From the NCBI RefSeq assembly GCF_002251365.1, contig NZ_NPJH01000006.1:40895-104894 (forward strand): 64,000 nucleotides of DNA. The letters run 5' to 3'. Both the position numbers and the translations under genes were made by a program. The notes under the pieces are model-generated. The model did no database searches. It was given only the letters and a program-made list of their open reading frames with translations, and was not told where the DNA came from. The DNA is from Prevotella sp. P3-122 (GTDB lineage: Bacteria; Bacteroidota; Bacteroidia; Bacteroidales; Bacteroidaceae). Positions 1 to 9,619 of this stretch are shown here, one piece after another (positions within the stretch are counted from its first letter, which is position 1; each line of letters starts with the position of its first letter).

Positions 1-2
1 TT

Positions 3-1613
3 CCCGACGTTCTGTCAATTCCCATTGTCATCGGTGTTCCGATGACGATAACTGTTGGATGCAGCGTCATCAATGATATGAAATTTGAGCTCGATAGTTC
101 GGAGAAATTCCATTTTGAGACCAGTTTTACCGACGAAAACTTTAAATTCGGAGCAACTGACAAGGAGTCGAAGGTTAAGAAAAAGAAGGGCGGAGTAAAG
201 CACCAGACCAACGAGCATGATGGCACCGTGAAATTTAAATATGGCACACGCAACACCTTTGAGATAAATGTAGGATTTTCCCTCGGAGCGGGCGGAAGCA
301 CAGTTGAAAAGGTAAAAAATGTAATGGCGGCGACGACCCTAAAAGGCAAATTAAAGGAAAGTGCAAAGGAGATTGCTGGTGACCAGTTGCCATCTTTTAC
401 ACCTTTGGTGATACGACTCGTCTTTACGTATAAAGACGTCAACTTCAGCGATAACTCAGCAGTAAGTCCTTCTACTATAGAATATAATGGCAGAACATAT
501 AAATGCGGTGGCAACTCATGGCGCGACAGAAGTCTTTCGCTTGGAGCAGGCGCCCGATTCCTGCAAATAAGCGGTTTAGGCTCTGTTACTGGTGAGATTG
601 CCGACGCAACGATGGACCAGTATGGAAACAAAGATATTCAAACATTTTATAGTATTTTGGGTAAATTAAGAAGCATTCTTTCCACACCAACGGCAGGCGG
701 AGAGATTTGGAGTGCCCATTCATCAAAATATGCAACATTTCAGTATGATATAGATGTTGACGTAGATGAAGGTCTAGAAGATTTTGAGTACGATGATAAG
801 CTAATTTACGAAGTTGAGCTTACGCCAAATGTCGTTGATGAGACTCACGAAACAGACCATTTTTATGCTAATCGTTGTTTCAGCAATTTGCAATTGTTGG
901 TTCTGGATAAGAATAATAAAGTAATTGCTGTTGGAGAACCTTCGGGGTCGGCACCCGGATTTGCAAACAAGATAATTCCGGAGGAAAAGGCCTATCAAGA
1001 TATTTACCCAAAGGAAGATTATGAGTTTAAGTTTGCACTTAACAAACGATATGCTATCGAAGGAATCAAGCTTGTTCCAGCGTATGTTGAATGGTATAAT
1101 CCCCAAAACCCAAGTAGCCAGTTCGGATGGACCAAGACATATATGTATGACATCCCATACACAATTTATGGAGAAAATACAGCCGTAAAATTCAATTATC
1201 CAAAAGGTAGACGTATCTTAAATAAACCTAATTTTGTGGGAGTGCTCTTTGATGCAGACTTTCTTTTGTCGGAAAAAGATAACAAACGACGCGCTGACCA
1301 AAAGATGTGGGTTGAAGTTCAGGGCCTTAATGATAAGGGTGAAGTGATTATGAAGGGGACACTGTGCTTTGACGGCCAGTCGAAACGTGCTGGCACCTTG
1401 AAAGGATTAGCTTATTTCCCTGCTGACGAACTGGATTCAGTGAAAAAAATCACATTTATTGCGAAGTATAGTTATTTGACTTATGGCATAAAAAACCTTC
1501 AAGAGATAGGTAGACAGACATTCGACTTCCCATTAGTTCCTAATGGAGAATCAAACGCTATAGATTCTAAAGAATATCAAAAGGATGGATATGCCACAGG
1601 CACTGTTTACTAA
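3..1613 (+). CDS. 5'-truncated hypothetical protein, probably surface or structural
   Basis: The frame is open from the first bases of the window, so the true start probably lies upstream; the first ATG is at 42. I recognise no family. The visible 523 residues after that ATG are rich in Tyr, Asp, Lys and Gly with no clear membrane helix. A glycine-rich stretch (SLGAGG) near residue 80 and a second one (SLGAGARFLQ) near residue 165 flank a lysine-rich region. The second half reads like beta-sandwich modules, with short alternating hydrophobic strands separated by Asn/Pro/Gly turns. The C-terminus (EYQKDGYATGTVY) has no sorting motif that I know. It converges with the minus-strand gene ending at 1676. 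A secreted or surface role is inference from composition only. Confidence 0.7.
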   Translation, partial: PDVLSIPIVIGVPMTITVGCSVINDMKFELDSSEKFHFETSFTDENFKFGATDKESKVKKKKGGVKHQTNEHDGTVKFKYGTRNTFEINVGFSLGAGGSTVEKVKNVMAATTLKGKLKESAKEIAGDQLPSFTPLVIRLVFTYKDVNFSDNSAVSPSTIEYNGRTYKCGGNSWRDRSLSLGAGARFLQISGLGSVTGEIADATMDQYGNKDIQTFYSILGKLRSILSTPTAGGEIWSAHSSKYATFQYDIDVDVDEGLEDFEYDDKLIYEVELTPNVVDETHETDHFYANRCFSNLQLLVLDKNNKVIAVGEPSGSAPGFANKIIPEEKAYQDIYPKEDYEFKFALNKRYAIEGIKLVPAYVEWYNPQNPSSQFGWTKTYMYDIPYTIYGENTAVKFNYPKGRRILNKPNFVGVLFDADFLLSEKDNKRRADQKMWVEVQGLNDKGEVIMKGTLCFDGQSKRAGTLKGLAYFPADELDSVKKITFIAKYSYLTYGIKNLQEIGRQTFDFPLVPNGESNAIDSKEYQKDGYATGTVY

Positions 1614-1675
1614 CCGGCATATCCGCCATTAGAGAGGCATCTCGGGCGAGATAACACTCACGCCATACTAATCTA

Positions 1676-2236
1676 TCAATATAAGATAAGAGCGGCAATG
1701 GAGCATTTTTGCTCCGCTGTCGCTCTCGCATTTGGCGAAGCATAACCCGGGGACACCTGCACTTGAAATATCATTATTGCACCCGGTATGGGAGGAATAG
1801 CCACGGGTTTTGTGCCAAACAGGGCGGCAGTGGTTCTTTGTTTTGCTGTGACTTGAACAGCATAAAGATGGCTGGGGCAAAAATTCTTGATAACATTTGC
1901 CGGAATAATCTGCGGAACAATCAGCCCATTCTTTTTGAAGAAAACAGGCGCTTTCGCCATAAGATAGTCAATAGCTTGCCCGTCAATGAGTTCCACTATG
2001 CGCAAATCATAAATGAAAGTGGCAGCAGGGGCAGCGCTTACTACAGGCGGAGTCCACTGAAATACAGGGTTTTGCGTTGAGATGGTGTATACGTCGCATC
2101 CGCCATCGCTGATGCTGGAAGTGGGTGTATTAGGGTTAACCCAAGCGGGCGCCTGAATGTTCATATCCTGAGCATGTGAAATGCACGATCAGCCGACGAT
2201 TGCGAGCAGGCATAGAATGGATTTTAGATTTCGCAT
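1676..2236 (-). pseudogene. Secreted Fn3/TANFOR-like protein broken by a TGA in its signal peptide
   Basis: An ATG at 2236 opens MRNLKSILCLLAIVG, then an in-frame TGA at 2191-2189, and the same frame continues SCISHAQDMNIQAPAWVNP to a stop at 1676. Read through, residues 1-22 form a normal signal peptide with an AQ cleavage site, common in this phylum. The mature part (about 163 residues) has an Fn3-like strand pattern including FQWTPPV and YDLRIVELIDGQ, which resembles TANFOR-type proteins of Bacteroidota; that family assignment is tentative. The ATG lies 8 nt after the stop of the hybrid regulator, implying a shared transcript. A start at the internal ATG (2164) would give a leaderless protein. 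A nonsense mutation is the simplest reading. The C-terminus may also be shortened. Confidence 0.6.
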
Positions 2237-2244
2237 AATGGTTT

Positions 2245-5166
2245 TCAGTTATTATTGGTTTTACGGGAATCGGAGCGATATGCCTTTGGCGTCACACCCA
2301 CTGTTTTACGGAATACGGTGCTGAAATATCCCGGGTCCTCCATGCCGCATTGATAGGTAATCTCGGCAACAGTGAGGTCGGTTGTCATCAGAAGGTTTTT
2401 CGCTTTTAGCAGACGCAACTTCAATATATACTCTTTAGTGGTTATTCCGGTGATAGCCTTGAGTTTACGGTTGAGCTGCGCACGTCCGATGCACATTTCG
2501 GCAGCTATTGCGTCGTAGTCGAGTTTGCCAAGAGTCATTGCATTATGAACGGTGGCGACAAACTTGTCAACGAAAGCTTTGTCGAGCTTCTCGCGCTCGG
2601 TGAGAGAGTCTTCAATAATTACGAGTTCGCCCTCTGTTTCAGCAGTTTCAATGCTGTCGTTAGCAGGAAGGTTCTCCAAGGTGGCAGCAAATTTCTGCTG
2701 GAGCAGGCGGCGTTGTTCCATGAGTTTTTCGGAGCGGATGTTGAGCTCATCGGCGTGGAACGGTTTCTCCAAATAAGCATCGGCACCAGCTTCAAGTCCT
2801 TTTATGCGGTCGTCGTGAGTGGCGCGTGCCGTAACCATAATCACGGGAATATGGTCGAGCAACTGCGACGAGCGAATCTTCTTAGTCATATCAAAGCCGT
2901 CCATCTCAGGCATCATGACGTCGGCTATGATGATGTCGGGAACCAGTTGTTCAGCCTTAGCAAAACCTTCTACGCCATTAGATGCGAAGTAATAGCTGAA
3001 TGCAGGATTCATTTGACCGGCAATGTATTTTGCCACATCGGGAGTGTCCTCAACAATCAGCACGCGTGTGACGTATGATTCGCTGTCGTCGTCGGCGTTG
3101 GCGGCGTCGACAGGCGAGCTATAATTGCCGTAATCGGGCAATGCGGGATGATATGATTTAATGTCGAAGGCTTCCTTCGCTGATTCGGCGGAATGGATAG
3201 GAAGAATTACGGTGAATGTAGTGCCGGCATTTGGCTCCGATTCCACAGTGATGGTTCCATTCATGGCTTTTGCTGAAAGCGCAGCTAACGGAAGCCCAAG
3301 TCCTGAGCCATCTTGAGTGTTTCCGCCGGCAATTTGGTGGTATGGCTTGAAGATATGGTCGATTTCATCGGCAGGGATGCCCACGCCGTTGTCGTGCACG
3401 GTGAGCCTCAAATTGTTGTCGTTCACCGAGGTGTGTATGCTCACAACGCCATCAGGGTGAGAGAACTTCAGGGCGTTCGACAGCAAGTTTTGTACAATCC
3501 GTTCAATGTATTCGGGCACAAAATCCATTTGAATGGAATTAGGTTGTGACGAGTAGTCGACCGTGACATTTCGGTCGGCGCCATACAGACGACAGCTTTC
3601 GCACAGCATGGTGATGTAGCCGGTTACATCGCCATGGCGCCATGGCAATTTCTGCGTTCCTCCGTTCGACAATTTTGCAATGTCAAGCAGTTGGTTTATC
3701 AGGTTCAGCAATCGGTTTTCGTGCCGTGCAATAGTGTGCAGGTCGTCGGTTATTACATCGGTGTCCACGATGTGTTTTAGCGCATGGCTTGTGGCTCCGC
3801 GAATCACGGTGAGTGGAGTGCGGAATTCGTGCGTAATATTGGTGAAAAACGCTGTGCGATTATTTTCTTCGCGGCGCAATATTTCGTTGCGCTGACGGCG
3901 CACTTTGTTGAGGCGAACGAGCATGGCAATGGCACACGCGGCAAGCAAAAGAATTATCACGGCGCTAACGATTACAGTGCGGTTCTGGCGCTTTTCATAT
4001 TGCAGCGTGCGCTGAAGTGCCTGTTGCTGCTCGTTCAGTTTCTCGTTCTCATATTTCGCAGCATATTCGCTTGTGGCTTTTTGAATCTCGCGGCGATACA
4101 ACGAATCCTTGAGCACACCAGCTCTTTCAAGCTGGGTTAATGCTTCACGCGGATTGGATTGCTTGAGCGCTTCATACAGACCCATGCGACTCTTCGATTC
4201 GTTGAACATGTCGCCGCTTTGGCTAAAGAAATCGAGGGCTTTATTGAAATACTCGGCAGCCAAAGCATGATTGTTGTCAGCCAAAGCAATTGAGCCAAGC
4301 TGGTTGCAAGCGATGCTGTATGACTGAATGTTGCCTGTCTTTTGCAGAATAGGCAGGGCTTTGAGAAGGTTGGCACGAGCGTTCGACGTCTTTCCCATAG
4401 CCAGTTGCACGGCAGCCATCTGGCACAGCCGGATTGCCGCTTTGCTTTCGCGTCCTGCACGCAAGTCAATTTCGTAGGCTTTGGTGGCGTATTCAAGTGC
4501 TTTCTCGTTATTGCCAATAGTCTGGAATATCTCAGAAGCGATGCCCATCTGTATAGCCATTCTCAGCGAATCGCCGGCGGCGGTGCTTTTGTCGATTGCT
4601 TCGATAATGTATTTTCGGGCATCTTCGGGCCTTTTCGATTGAGTGTACATGAAAGCCAAGTTGCTCAAATCGCTGCTAATGGCGCTTTTGTCGCCCGAGG
4701 CACGGTCGATTTCAAGCAATCGCTTGCCGAGCTTAATTGCATTGACATAGTCGGATATTCGGGCATAGGATGCCGATAGATAACTGAGGCAGTCGGTTAT
4801 CTTGAGGGTGTTGTTGCCTTTAATGATTAGCGGAAGCGCACGATTGCCATATTTCACCGCTTTGCGGAACTGTTGTTTTTCGAAATAATAAATAGTGGCA
4901 GTCAACCACACTTCAGCCCGGACAGAATCGGCATGCCATTTGGCGGGTATCGTGAAAGGCTCATCGAAAAAGTTTTCTTCGTTGAGTATGTCGAAGAGGC
5001 GGTTTGCCAACACGCGCTGTTCTTTGCTGTCTGTTTTGTCGAATTCGCTTAGCAGTTCGGGAATTGTCATCTTTTCGATTGAACCTGCAAACGAAAGTGC
5101 ACTGCCGAAACACATGGCGAGTGAAAAAAACAGAAAGGCTTTGCGATAAAACGAGGCTATATTCAT
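2245..5166 (-). CDS. Hybrid two-component regulator: TPR sensor, histidine kinase, receiver, AraC-type output
   Basis: A one-polypeptide two-component system. I chose the ATG at 5166 because it gives a clean signal peptide (MNIASFYRKAFLFFSLAMCF); an upstream in-frame ATG at 5196 adds ten residues. In order: a periplasmic helical TPR-like region (about 60-380), a transmembrane helix (about 398-417), HisKA with the phospho-acceptor His in NITHEFRTPL (about 445), HATPase with NLLSNALKFSH, DNGVGIP and GSGLGLPLA (about 560-670), a receiver with VLIVEDTPD and phospho-Asp in IIADVMMPEMDGFD (about 700-820), and an AraC-type double HTH ending GVTPKAYRS. The sensor is TPR, not the beta-propeller of classic polysaccharide-utilisation HTCS proteins, so the signal is unknown. 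The interrupted secreted gene follows 8 nt downstream and may be co-regulated. Confidence 0.93.
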   Translation of the reverse strand: MNIASFYRKAFLFFSLAMCFGSALSFAGSIEKMTIPELLSEFDKTDSKEQRVLANRLFDILNEENFFDEPFTIPAKWHADSVRAEVWLTATIYYFEKQQFRKAVKYGNRALPLIIKGNNTLKITDCLSYLSASYARISDYVNAIKLGKRLLEIDRASGDKSAISSDLSNLAFMYTQSKRPEDARKYIIEAIDKSTAAGDSLRMAIQMGIASEIFQTIGNNEKALEYATKAYEIDLRAGRESKAAIRLCQMAAVQLAMGKTSNARANLLKALPILQKTGNIQSYSIACNQLGSIALADNNHALAAEYFNKALDFFSQSGDMFNESKSRMGLYEALKQSNPREALTQLERAGVLKDSLYRREIQKATSEYAAKYENEKLNEQQQALQRTLQYEKRQNRTVIVSAVIILLLAACAIAMLVRLNKVRRQRNEILRREENNRTAFFTNITHEFRTPLTVIRGATSHALKHIVDTDVITDDLHTIARHENRLLNLINQLLDIAKLSNGGTQKLPWRHGDVTGYITMLCESCRLYGADRNVTVDYSSQPNSIQMDFVPEYIERIVQNLLSNALKFSHPDGVVSIHTSVNDNNLRLTVHDNGVGIPADEIDHIFKPYHQIAGGNTQDGSGLGLPLAALSAKAMNGTITVESEPNAGTTFTVILPIHSAESAKEAFDIKSYHPALPDYGNYSSPVDAANADDDSESYVTRVLIVEDTPDVAKYIAGQMNPAFSYYFASNGVEGFAKAEQLVPDIIIADVMMPEMDGFDMTKKIRSSQLLDHIPVIMVTARATHDDRIKGLEAGADAYLEKPFHADELNIRSEKLMEQRRLLQQKFAATLENLPANDSIETAETEGELVIIEDSLTEREKLDKAFVDKFVATVHNAMTLGKLDYDAIAAEMCIGRAQLNRKLKAITGITTKEYILKLRLLKAKNLLMTTDLTVAEITYQCGMEDPGYFSTVFRKTVGVTPKAYRSDSRKTNNN

Positions 5167-5345
5167 TGTTTTTGTATATCCTAAATTCCGCAACACTATT
5201 ATAAATTCAACTTTTTAAGTACCTGGGCAACAAAAAGTTCTTGCTTATGGCAAGCGGCAAAGCCGAGCGGCTCAGGATTTTACCATATCAGAATTTCTAC
5301 TTAACTTTGTGTTGCGTTTAAAGACAAGCTAAACCCTGATCTGAC

Positions 5346-5687
5346 ATGACAAAGATAGCAATAAAAACCGAGAAACTCACTCCTTTTGGAAGCATATTTT
5401 CAATTATGGAACAATTTATCCCTATGCTTTCTTATACGATAGATATAACTTTGGCACTATAAGCAAGTATCATGGCTACCAAAATAGTGAAATCTTCCTA
5501 TCATTCATGAGCATTTACCTCTGTGGAGGCTCATGCATTGAAGATGTCACCACTCATCTGATGTGCCATCTTTCACTCCACCCGACAGATGCTGTGTATT
5601 GCCTCAAGGCGCATTGTGCGGTAAGGGGATTATACGTCTGTGCCATTTTATGAGGGTGGTAGCGGTGACAATATCATCAGCCAATAG
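5346..5687 (+). pseudogene. IS1380-family transposase relic (N-terminal part, frameshifted)
   Basis: An ATG at 5346 opens MTKIAIKTEKLTPFGSIF followed by SIMEQF, the typical N-terminus of IS1380-family transposases of Bacteroidota. The frame meets a TAA near residue 38 (about 5460). Translation resumes in another frame as KYHGYQNSEIFLSF and CGGSCIEDVTTHLMCHLS, again in the expected order for that family, and then decays through further stops by about 5690. Only some 115 codons of an enzyme normally over 400 residues remain; the catalytic DDE core is absent. It fills most of the 570-bp gap between the hybrid regulator and the symporter gene. No terminal inverted repeats could be recognised. It is a dead fragment, not an active IS. 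Confidence 0.72.
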
Positions 5688-5737
5688 TCATCCCCGCAAT
5701 TATTCCACCGAGCCGTCAGTTGTTGTGACGGTTGAGA

Positions 5738-6748
5738 TTAACGAGCTGCTGTTTTGCCGTCCCTGTAATGGTCGTAACGCACAAACAGGCCAGCCAGCAG
5801 CGTGCCCGAAATGGAGTGGTAGGCGCAGCTTATGGCGCAAGGCACGACACACAGTACGGCCTGTGGTGCCACGGCAAGCTGTTCGGGCCCTGCAAAGTAG
5901 GTAGATGCCAACACGGTGGCCATGCCGGCGTTTTGCATGCCTACCTCGATGGAGAGTGTGCGCCGCTTGGGTGTCTCAAAACCACAAATGCGGCCCACCT
6001 GATAGCCAGCAAGATAGCCCAGCGAGTTGTGTACAAAGACGACGGAGAGCATCAGCAGTAGCAGCCCAGCGCCGTTGGCTTCCAACTGTGGTCGCACCTG
6101 CGTGACAACGCTTCCCACTATCAGCGCCAGCCCCACTACACTAAGGCCGGGCATGGCCTGGCGTATTTCACAAAAGCGTCCCTTGCTCCCCCATAAGTAG
6201 TTGAGCAGGAAACCGGCGGCTACAGGAAGGATGGTGATGAGAAGTATGCCGCGAAACATACCTAAGGCGTCGACCTCGATGCGGGCATCGGCCAGCCACC
6301 ATACGAGCAGAGGCGTCATAAGCGGGGCAAGGAGGGTGGAGGCTGTGGTCATGCCGACAGAAAAGGCCACATCGCCACGACAGAGATAAGACATGATGTT
6401 GCTCGACACACCGCCAGGACAGCAGCCTACCAGAATGATGCCGATGGAGAGATAGGGGTCGAGCGAGAAGAGCCGCGAGAGGGCGAAGGCCAGCAAGGGC
6501 ATGAGGCTGTATTGCGCACATGCACCAACCAATACGTCGAGTGGCCGGCTAAACAGAATTCTGAAGTCGGCATGGGTGAGCGTGAGGCCCATGGTGAGCA
6601 TGATGAATCCGAGGATGAGGCTCGACACATCACCCCGTACCCAGGTGAAGAGCATGGGGAAACACCAGGCCGCTATGGCGGCGGCTATGACGAAAGCCGA
6701 AGAGTGGGATGTGAGCAGACGGCTTATTGACTGAATAACTTTGATCAT
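5738..6748 (-). CDS. Bile acid:sodium symporter (BASS/SBF) family carrier
   Basis: An integral inner-membrane carrier of 336 residues, the usual length, with about ten hydrophobic helices. Family marks are CCPGGVSSNIMSYLCRGD (about 108-126), the unwound cross-over helix of the first half, and SIEVGMQNAGMATVLA (about 270-285), the equivalent of the second half with the conserved E and N/G pattern. Members move bile acids, pantoate or other organic anions with sodium; nothing here fixes the substrate. Monocistronic on the minus strand. A 6-bp-stem hairpin (5713-5731) follows the stop but has no T-run, so it is only a weak terminator candidate. The start at 6748 gives a normal short hydrophilic N-terminus. 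Confidence 0.88.
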   Translation of the reverse strand: MIKVIQSISRLLTSHSSAFVIAAAIAAWCFPMLFTWVRGDVSSLILGFIMLTMGLTLTHADFRILFSRPLDVLVGACAQYSLMPLLAFALSRLFSLDPYLSIGIILVGCCPGGVSSNIMSYLCRGDVAFSVGMTTASTLLAPLMTPLLVWWLADARIEVDALGMFRGILLITILPVAAGFLLNYLWGSKGRFCEIRQAMPGLSVVGLALIVGSVVTQVRPQLEANGAGLLLLMLSVVFVHNSLGYLAGYQVGRICGFETPKRRTLSIEVGMQNAGMATVLASTYFAGPEQLAVAPQAVLCVVPCAISCAYHSISGTLLAGLFVRYDHYRDGKTAAR

Positions 6749-6989
6749 GGTTGACTGGTTTTAAATATTTCGAAGTGCAAGATTAATCATAAAAACTATA
6801 TGGCTGCCTTTTTCGTACAAAAAACATGCGACCCCGTATAACGCCTGACACCCAGAGGGTTTCGGGAACGGAGTCGGCCAGCTTGACGGACAATATGTTA
6901 ACGGCTTCCATCAGAACAACGGCAAGTTACGGGACCTGCAACAGCCTGTTGTTATTTTTAAGTTTTGCACATGTAGTCTTTATGTAATG

Positions 6990-8537
6990 TTATTTTCCTC
7001 TTTCTGCCCAGTCAGCTCTGTCAAGCTGCCTGTACCCTACAGCCTCTGCTATGTGTGGGAGCTGTACATTGTCGCTGCCGTCAAGGTCGGCGATGGTACG
7101 AGCCACTTTCAGTATGCGGCTGTAGGCGCGTGCCGACAGTGACATGCGTTCCATGGCCATACGGAGCATGTCGAGCGACTGGGTGTCTGGCTCGGCATAT
7201 TGATGAATCATGCGTTCGGTCATCTGTGCGTTGCAGTGTATGCCCTTGTATTCCTTGAAACGCTCCTGCTGGATTTTCCTTGCTGCTATGACACGCTCGC
7301 GTATGGCTGCACTGGGTTCTCCTGGTGCTGCCTTTGAAATATCCTTGAAGGGTACTGGCGTTATCTCACATTGAATGTCGATGCGGTCGAGCAGTGGGCC
7401 GCTAATCTTGTTCATATACTTCTGTATCTGGCCTGGCGTGCATACGCAATGATGAGTGGGGTCGCCATAGTAACCGCACGGACAGGGGTTCATGGAGGCT
7501 ATGAACTGAAAGTTGCAGGGGTAGCAGATGCTGTATTTGGCACGACTTATGGTGATGTTCCTATCCTCAAGGGGCTGGCGCAGTACCTCAAGAGTGTGCT
7601 TGTTGAACTCTGGTAACTCGTCGGCGAACAAAATTCCGTTGTGTGCGAGGCTGATTTCTCCTGGCATGGGATTGGTACCTCCACCTACGAGAGCTACTTC
7701 AGAGATAGTATGGTGGGGACTGCGGAACGGGCGGCATGAGATGAGTGACGAGTCTTGTGACAGCTTGCCTGCTATGCTGTGTATCTGCGTGGTCTCCAAG
7801 CTCTCGGCCAATGACAGTGGGGGTAGTATGGACGGCAACCGTTTTGCCATCATCGACTTGCCGCTTCCAGGGGGCCCGATCATGATGAGGTTGTGCCCTC
7901 CTGCCGCTGCCACCTCGAGGGCGCGCTTGACGTTCTCCTGTCCACGGACATCAGAGAAGTCGAGGTCGAATTTGTATTGTCTTTCATAGAATTCCTTCCG
8001 TGTGTCAACAACCATTGGCGAGAACTCCCTCTGCCCGGTGATGAAGTCGATGACCTCGGTCATTGTCTCCATGCCGTACACCTCAAGGTTGTTGACTACA
8101 GCAGCCTCCCTAACGTTGGCTTTTGGTACTATCAGCCCCTTGAAATGCTCTGCCCTGGCTCTGATTGCTATGGGTAGTGCTCCTTTGACAGGCTGCAGTC
8201 TTCCGTCGAGGCCAAGTTCTCCGACCATCATGTATGAGGAGAGGTTATCGCTGGCGATTTTCTCATCGGCAGCCAGTAGCGCAATTGCCAGCGGCAGGTC
8301 GAAGCTGCTGCCTTCCTTGCGTAGGTTGGCTGGCGCCATGTTGACGGTGATGTCTCTTCTTGGGAAAGCGTAGCCATTGGTCTGCATGGCTGCTGCTATG
8401 CGGTTGCGTCCTTCCTTGACGGCCTCGTCGCCCAATCCAGTGAAATGGTACATGATGCCTGGGACGATGCTTACCTCTATGGTGACGGTGTTCACATCCA
8501 GTCCGTTTACGGCTGCGCTGTATGTCTTTACGAGCAT
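6990..8537 (-). CDS. comM: YifB/ComM-family Mg-chelatase-like AAA+ ATPase
   Basis: 515 residues, full length for the family. The N-terminal ChlI-like fold (1-165) carries GLGDEAVKEGRNR and the NMAPANLRKEG signature. The central AAA+ domain has Walker A GPPGSGKS (about 221-228) and Walker B ILFADELPEF, then SMNPCPCGYYGDPTHHC with the Cys/His cluster typical of YifB proteins. The C-terminal Mg_chelatase_C region ends with LSARAYSRILKVARTIADLDG. In naturally transformable bacteria ComM is a helicase that promotes branch migration of incoming DNA; the role in Bacteroidota is untested. It sits last in a minus-strand series after the thioredoxin-like lipoprotein (70-bp gap). Confidence 0.95.
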   Translation of the reverse strand: MLVKTYSAAVNGLDVNTVTIEVSIVPGIMYHFTGLGDEAVKEGRNRIAAAMQTNGYAFPRRDITVNMAPANLRKEGSSFDLPLAIALLAADEKIASDNLSSYMMVGELGLDGRLQPVKGALPIAIRARAEHFKGLIVPKANVREAAVVNNLEVYGMETMTEVIDFITGQREFSPMVVDTRKEFYERQYKFDLDFSDVRGQENVKRALEVAAAGGHNLIMIGPPGSGKSMMAKRLPSILPPLSLAESLETTQIHSIAGKLSQDSSLISCRPFRSPHHTISEVALVGGGTNPMPGEISLAHNGILFADELPEFNKHTLEVLRQPLEDRNITISRAKYSICYPCNFQFIASMNPCPCGYYGDPTHHCVCTPGQIQKYMNKISGPLLDRIDIQCEITPVPFKDISKAAPGEPSAAIRERVIAARKIQQERFKEYKGIHCNAQMTERMIHQYAEPDTQSLDMLRMAMERMSLSARAYSRILKVARTIADLDGSDNVQLPHIAEAVGYRQLDRADWAERGK

Positions 8538-8607
8538 AGTGGCAATGGTGAATAAGGTTTGGTTTGTTATGGGGGGAGTTGCAGGAGCTACGGTGTTTAG
8601 CTCTGTA

Positions 8608-9609
8608 TTACAGCAACTCCTCGAGTTTGCGCATGAGTTCTTGCGAGGAGACGTTGCGTTCTATGATTTTCCCGTTTTTCAGCAGTATGTTCGATGGTAT
8701 GCTGTACAGTCCCAGTGTCCTGACGGTCTTGCTCTCGAACATCAGTCCATCGCAGACGTTACTCCATTTCACGGAGTCGCGTTCGAGGAATGAGTTGCAA
8801 GACGCCTGTGCCGCATCTACGGAGAAGCCTATTACGCAGAGCTTGTTGCCCGCTTTGTCCTTCATCTGCTTGAGCCTGCGCTGCATCTCCGTGCTCTCGT
8901 AGTTCCATGATGCCCACAGGTAGATGACTCCTACGGCTGCTTTGGTGATTTCTGATGAGCTGACGGTATTGCCCGATGTGTCAGTACAAGAGAATTTCGG
9001 CAGTTTAGCCCCGCTGACCGTAGCAGCGAGTGCGTTTACCTGCTGTGCAAGGCGTGCCACATTTCCGTTGCGTGGTTGCCTGTCATGCAGGGTGGCAAGC
9101 AGCTTGCGTGCCTGTGCGTAGTCGGGCGACGGTGTGGCGACGAAGTATTTCCTAACTATCCACAGCGCAGCCTCGGAGTCGGCGTTTTTCTGTGCGAACG
9201 CTGCCGCCGCTGCTATGGTCTGCTGTGGTGAGAGTCCAGACACTTGCTTGCGGAATGCCGTCATCAGTTCGTTGTCCCGAGTACCTTCTGTTTCCAGTTC
9301 CCTGAGCAGCGATGCGTCTCCCGTTACCTTGACGCTCTTGCCTGGTGCTGCGAATACGGGCTGCTCATAGAAGTTGGGGAATACGATGACCAGCGTGCCC
9401 TGCTCTGTGCATGGTATCTCATATGCGAACCTTCCTCCGACAATCTTCACTGTGTCGATACCGTTGAGCAGGCCGTCGGTGCTATACACATAGAACTCAC
9501 CCTGGTTGAGGTGCAGGAGTCGTCCTTCAAGCTTGAAATGCTTTCCGTCGACACCACAGGAACACACAACCAGGGTGAGCAGTATAGAATATAGAAAATT
9601 CCGTATCAT
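8608..9609 (-). CDS. Thioredoxin-like DUF4369-type lipoprotein
   Basis: The ATG at 9609 begins MIRNFLYSILLTLVVCSCGV, a lipoprotein signal peptide with the lipid-attached Cys in CSCG; the longer open frame upstream lies inside the preceding gene and was rejected. Residues about 25-120 resemble the DUF4369 strand domain (KLEGRLLHLNQGEFYVYS). A helical linker follows, then a thioredoxin fold from about 205 (GAKLPKFSCTDTSG) with YLWASWNYESTEMQ where thiol-oxidoreductases have WCxxC. The catalytic cysteines are missing, so it is probably a structural or binding thioredoxin-like protein and not a redox enzyme. It lies 10 bp after the OmpA-like lipoprotein gene, so the two are probably co-transcribed and act at the outer membrane. 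Confidence 0.85.
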   Translation of the reverse strand: MIRNFLYSILLTLVVCSCGVDGKHFKLEGRLLHLNQGEFYVYSTDGLLNGIDTVKIVGGRFAYEIPCTEQGTLVIVFPNFYEQPVFAAPGKSVKVTGDASLLRELETEGTRDNELMTAFRKQVSGLSPQQTIAAAAAFAQKNADSEAALWIVRKYFVATPSPDYAQARKLLATLHDRQPRNGNVARLAQQVNALAATVSGAKLPKFSCTDTSGNTVSSSEITKAAVGVIYLWASWNYESTEMQRRLKQMKDKAGNKLCVIGFSVDAAQASCNSFLERDSVKWSNVCDGLMFESKTVRTLGLYSIPSNILLKNGKIIERNVSSQELMRKLEELL

Positions 9610-9619
9610 ACGGCCATGC

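Noticed and set aside
5713..5731. Terminator after the symporter gene
   Set aside because: The 6-bp hairpin CCGTCA/TGACGG is not followed by a T-run on the minus strand; kept only as a remark.
5563..5904. Plus-strand ORF of 113 codons
   Set aside because: Its second half is antisense to the symporter gene and its first part is an off-frame of the IS1380 relic.
8608..9609. TlpA/ResA-type thiol-disulfide oxidoreductase
   Set aside because: The WCxxC position reads WASWNYES, so the redox cysteines are absent.
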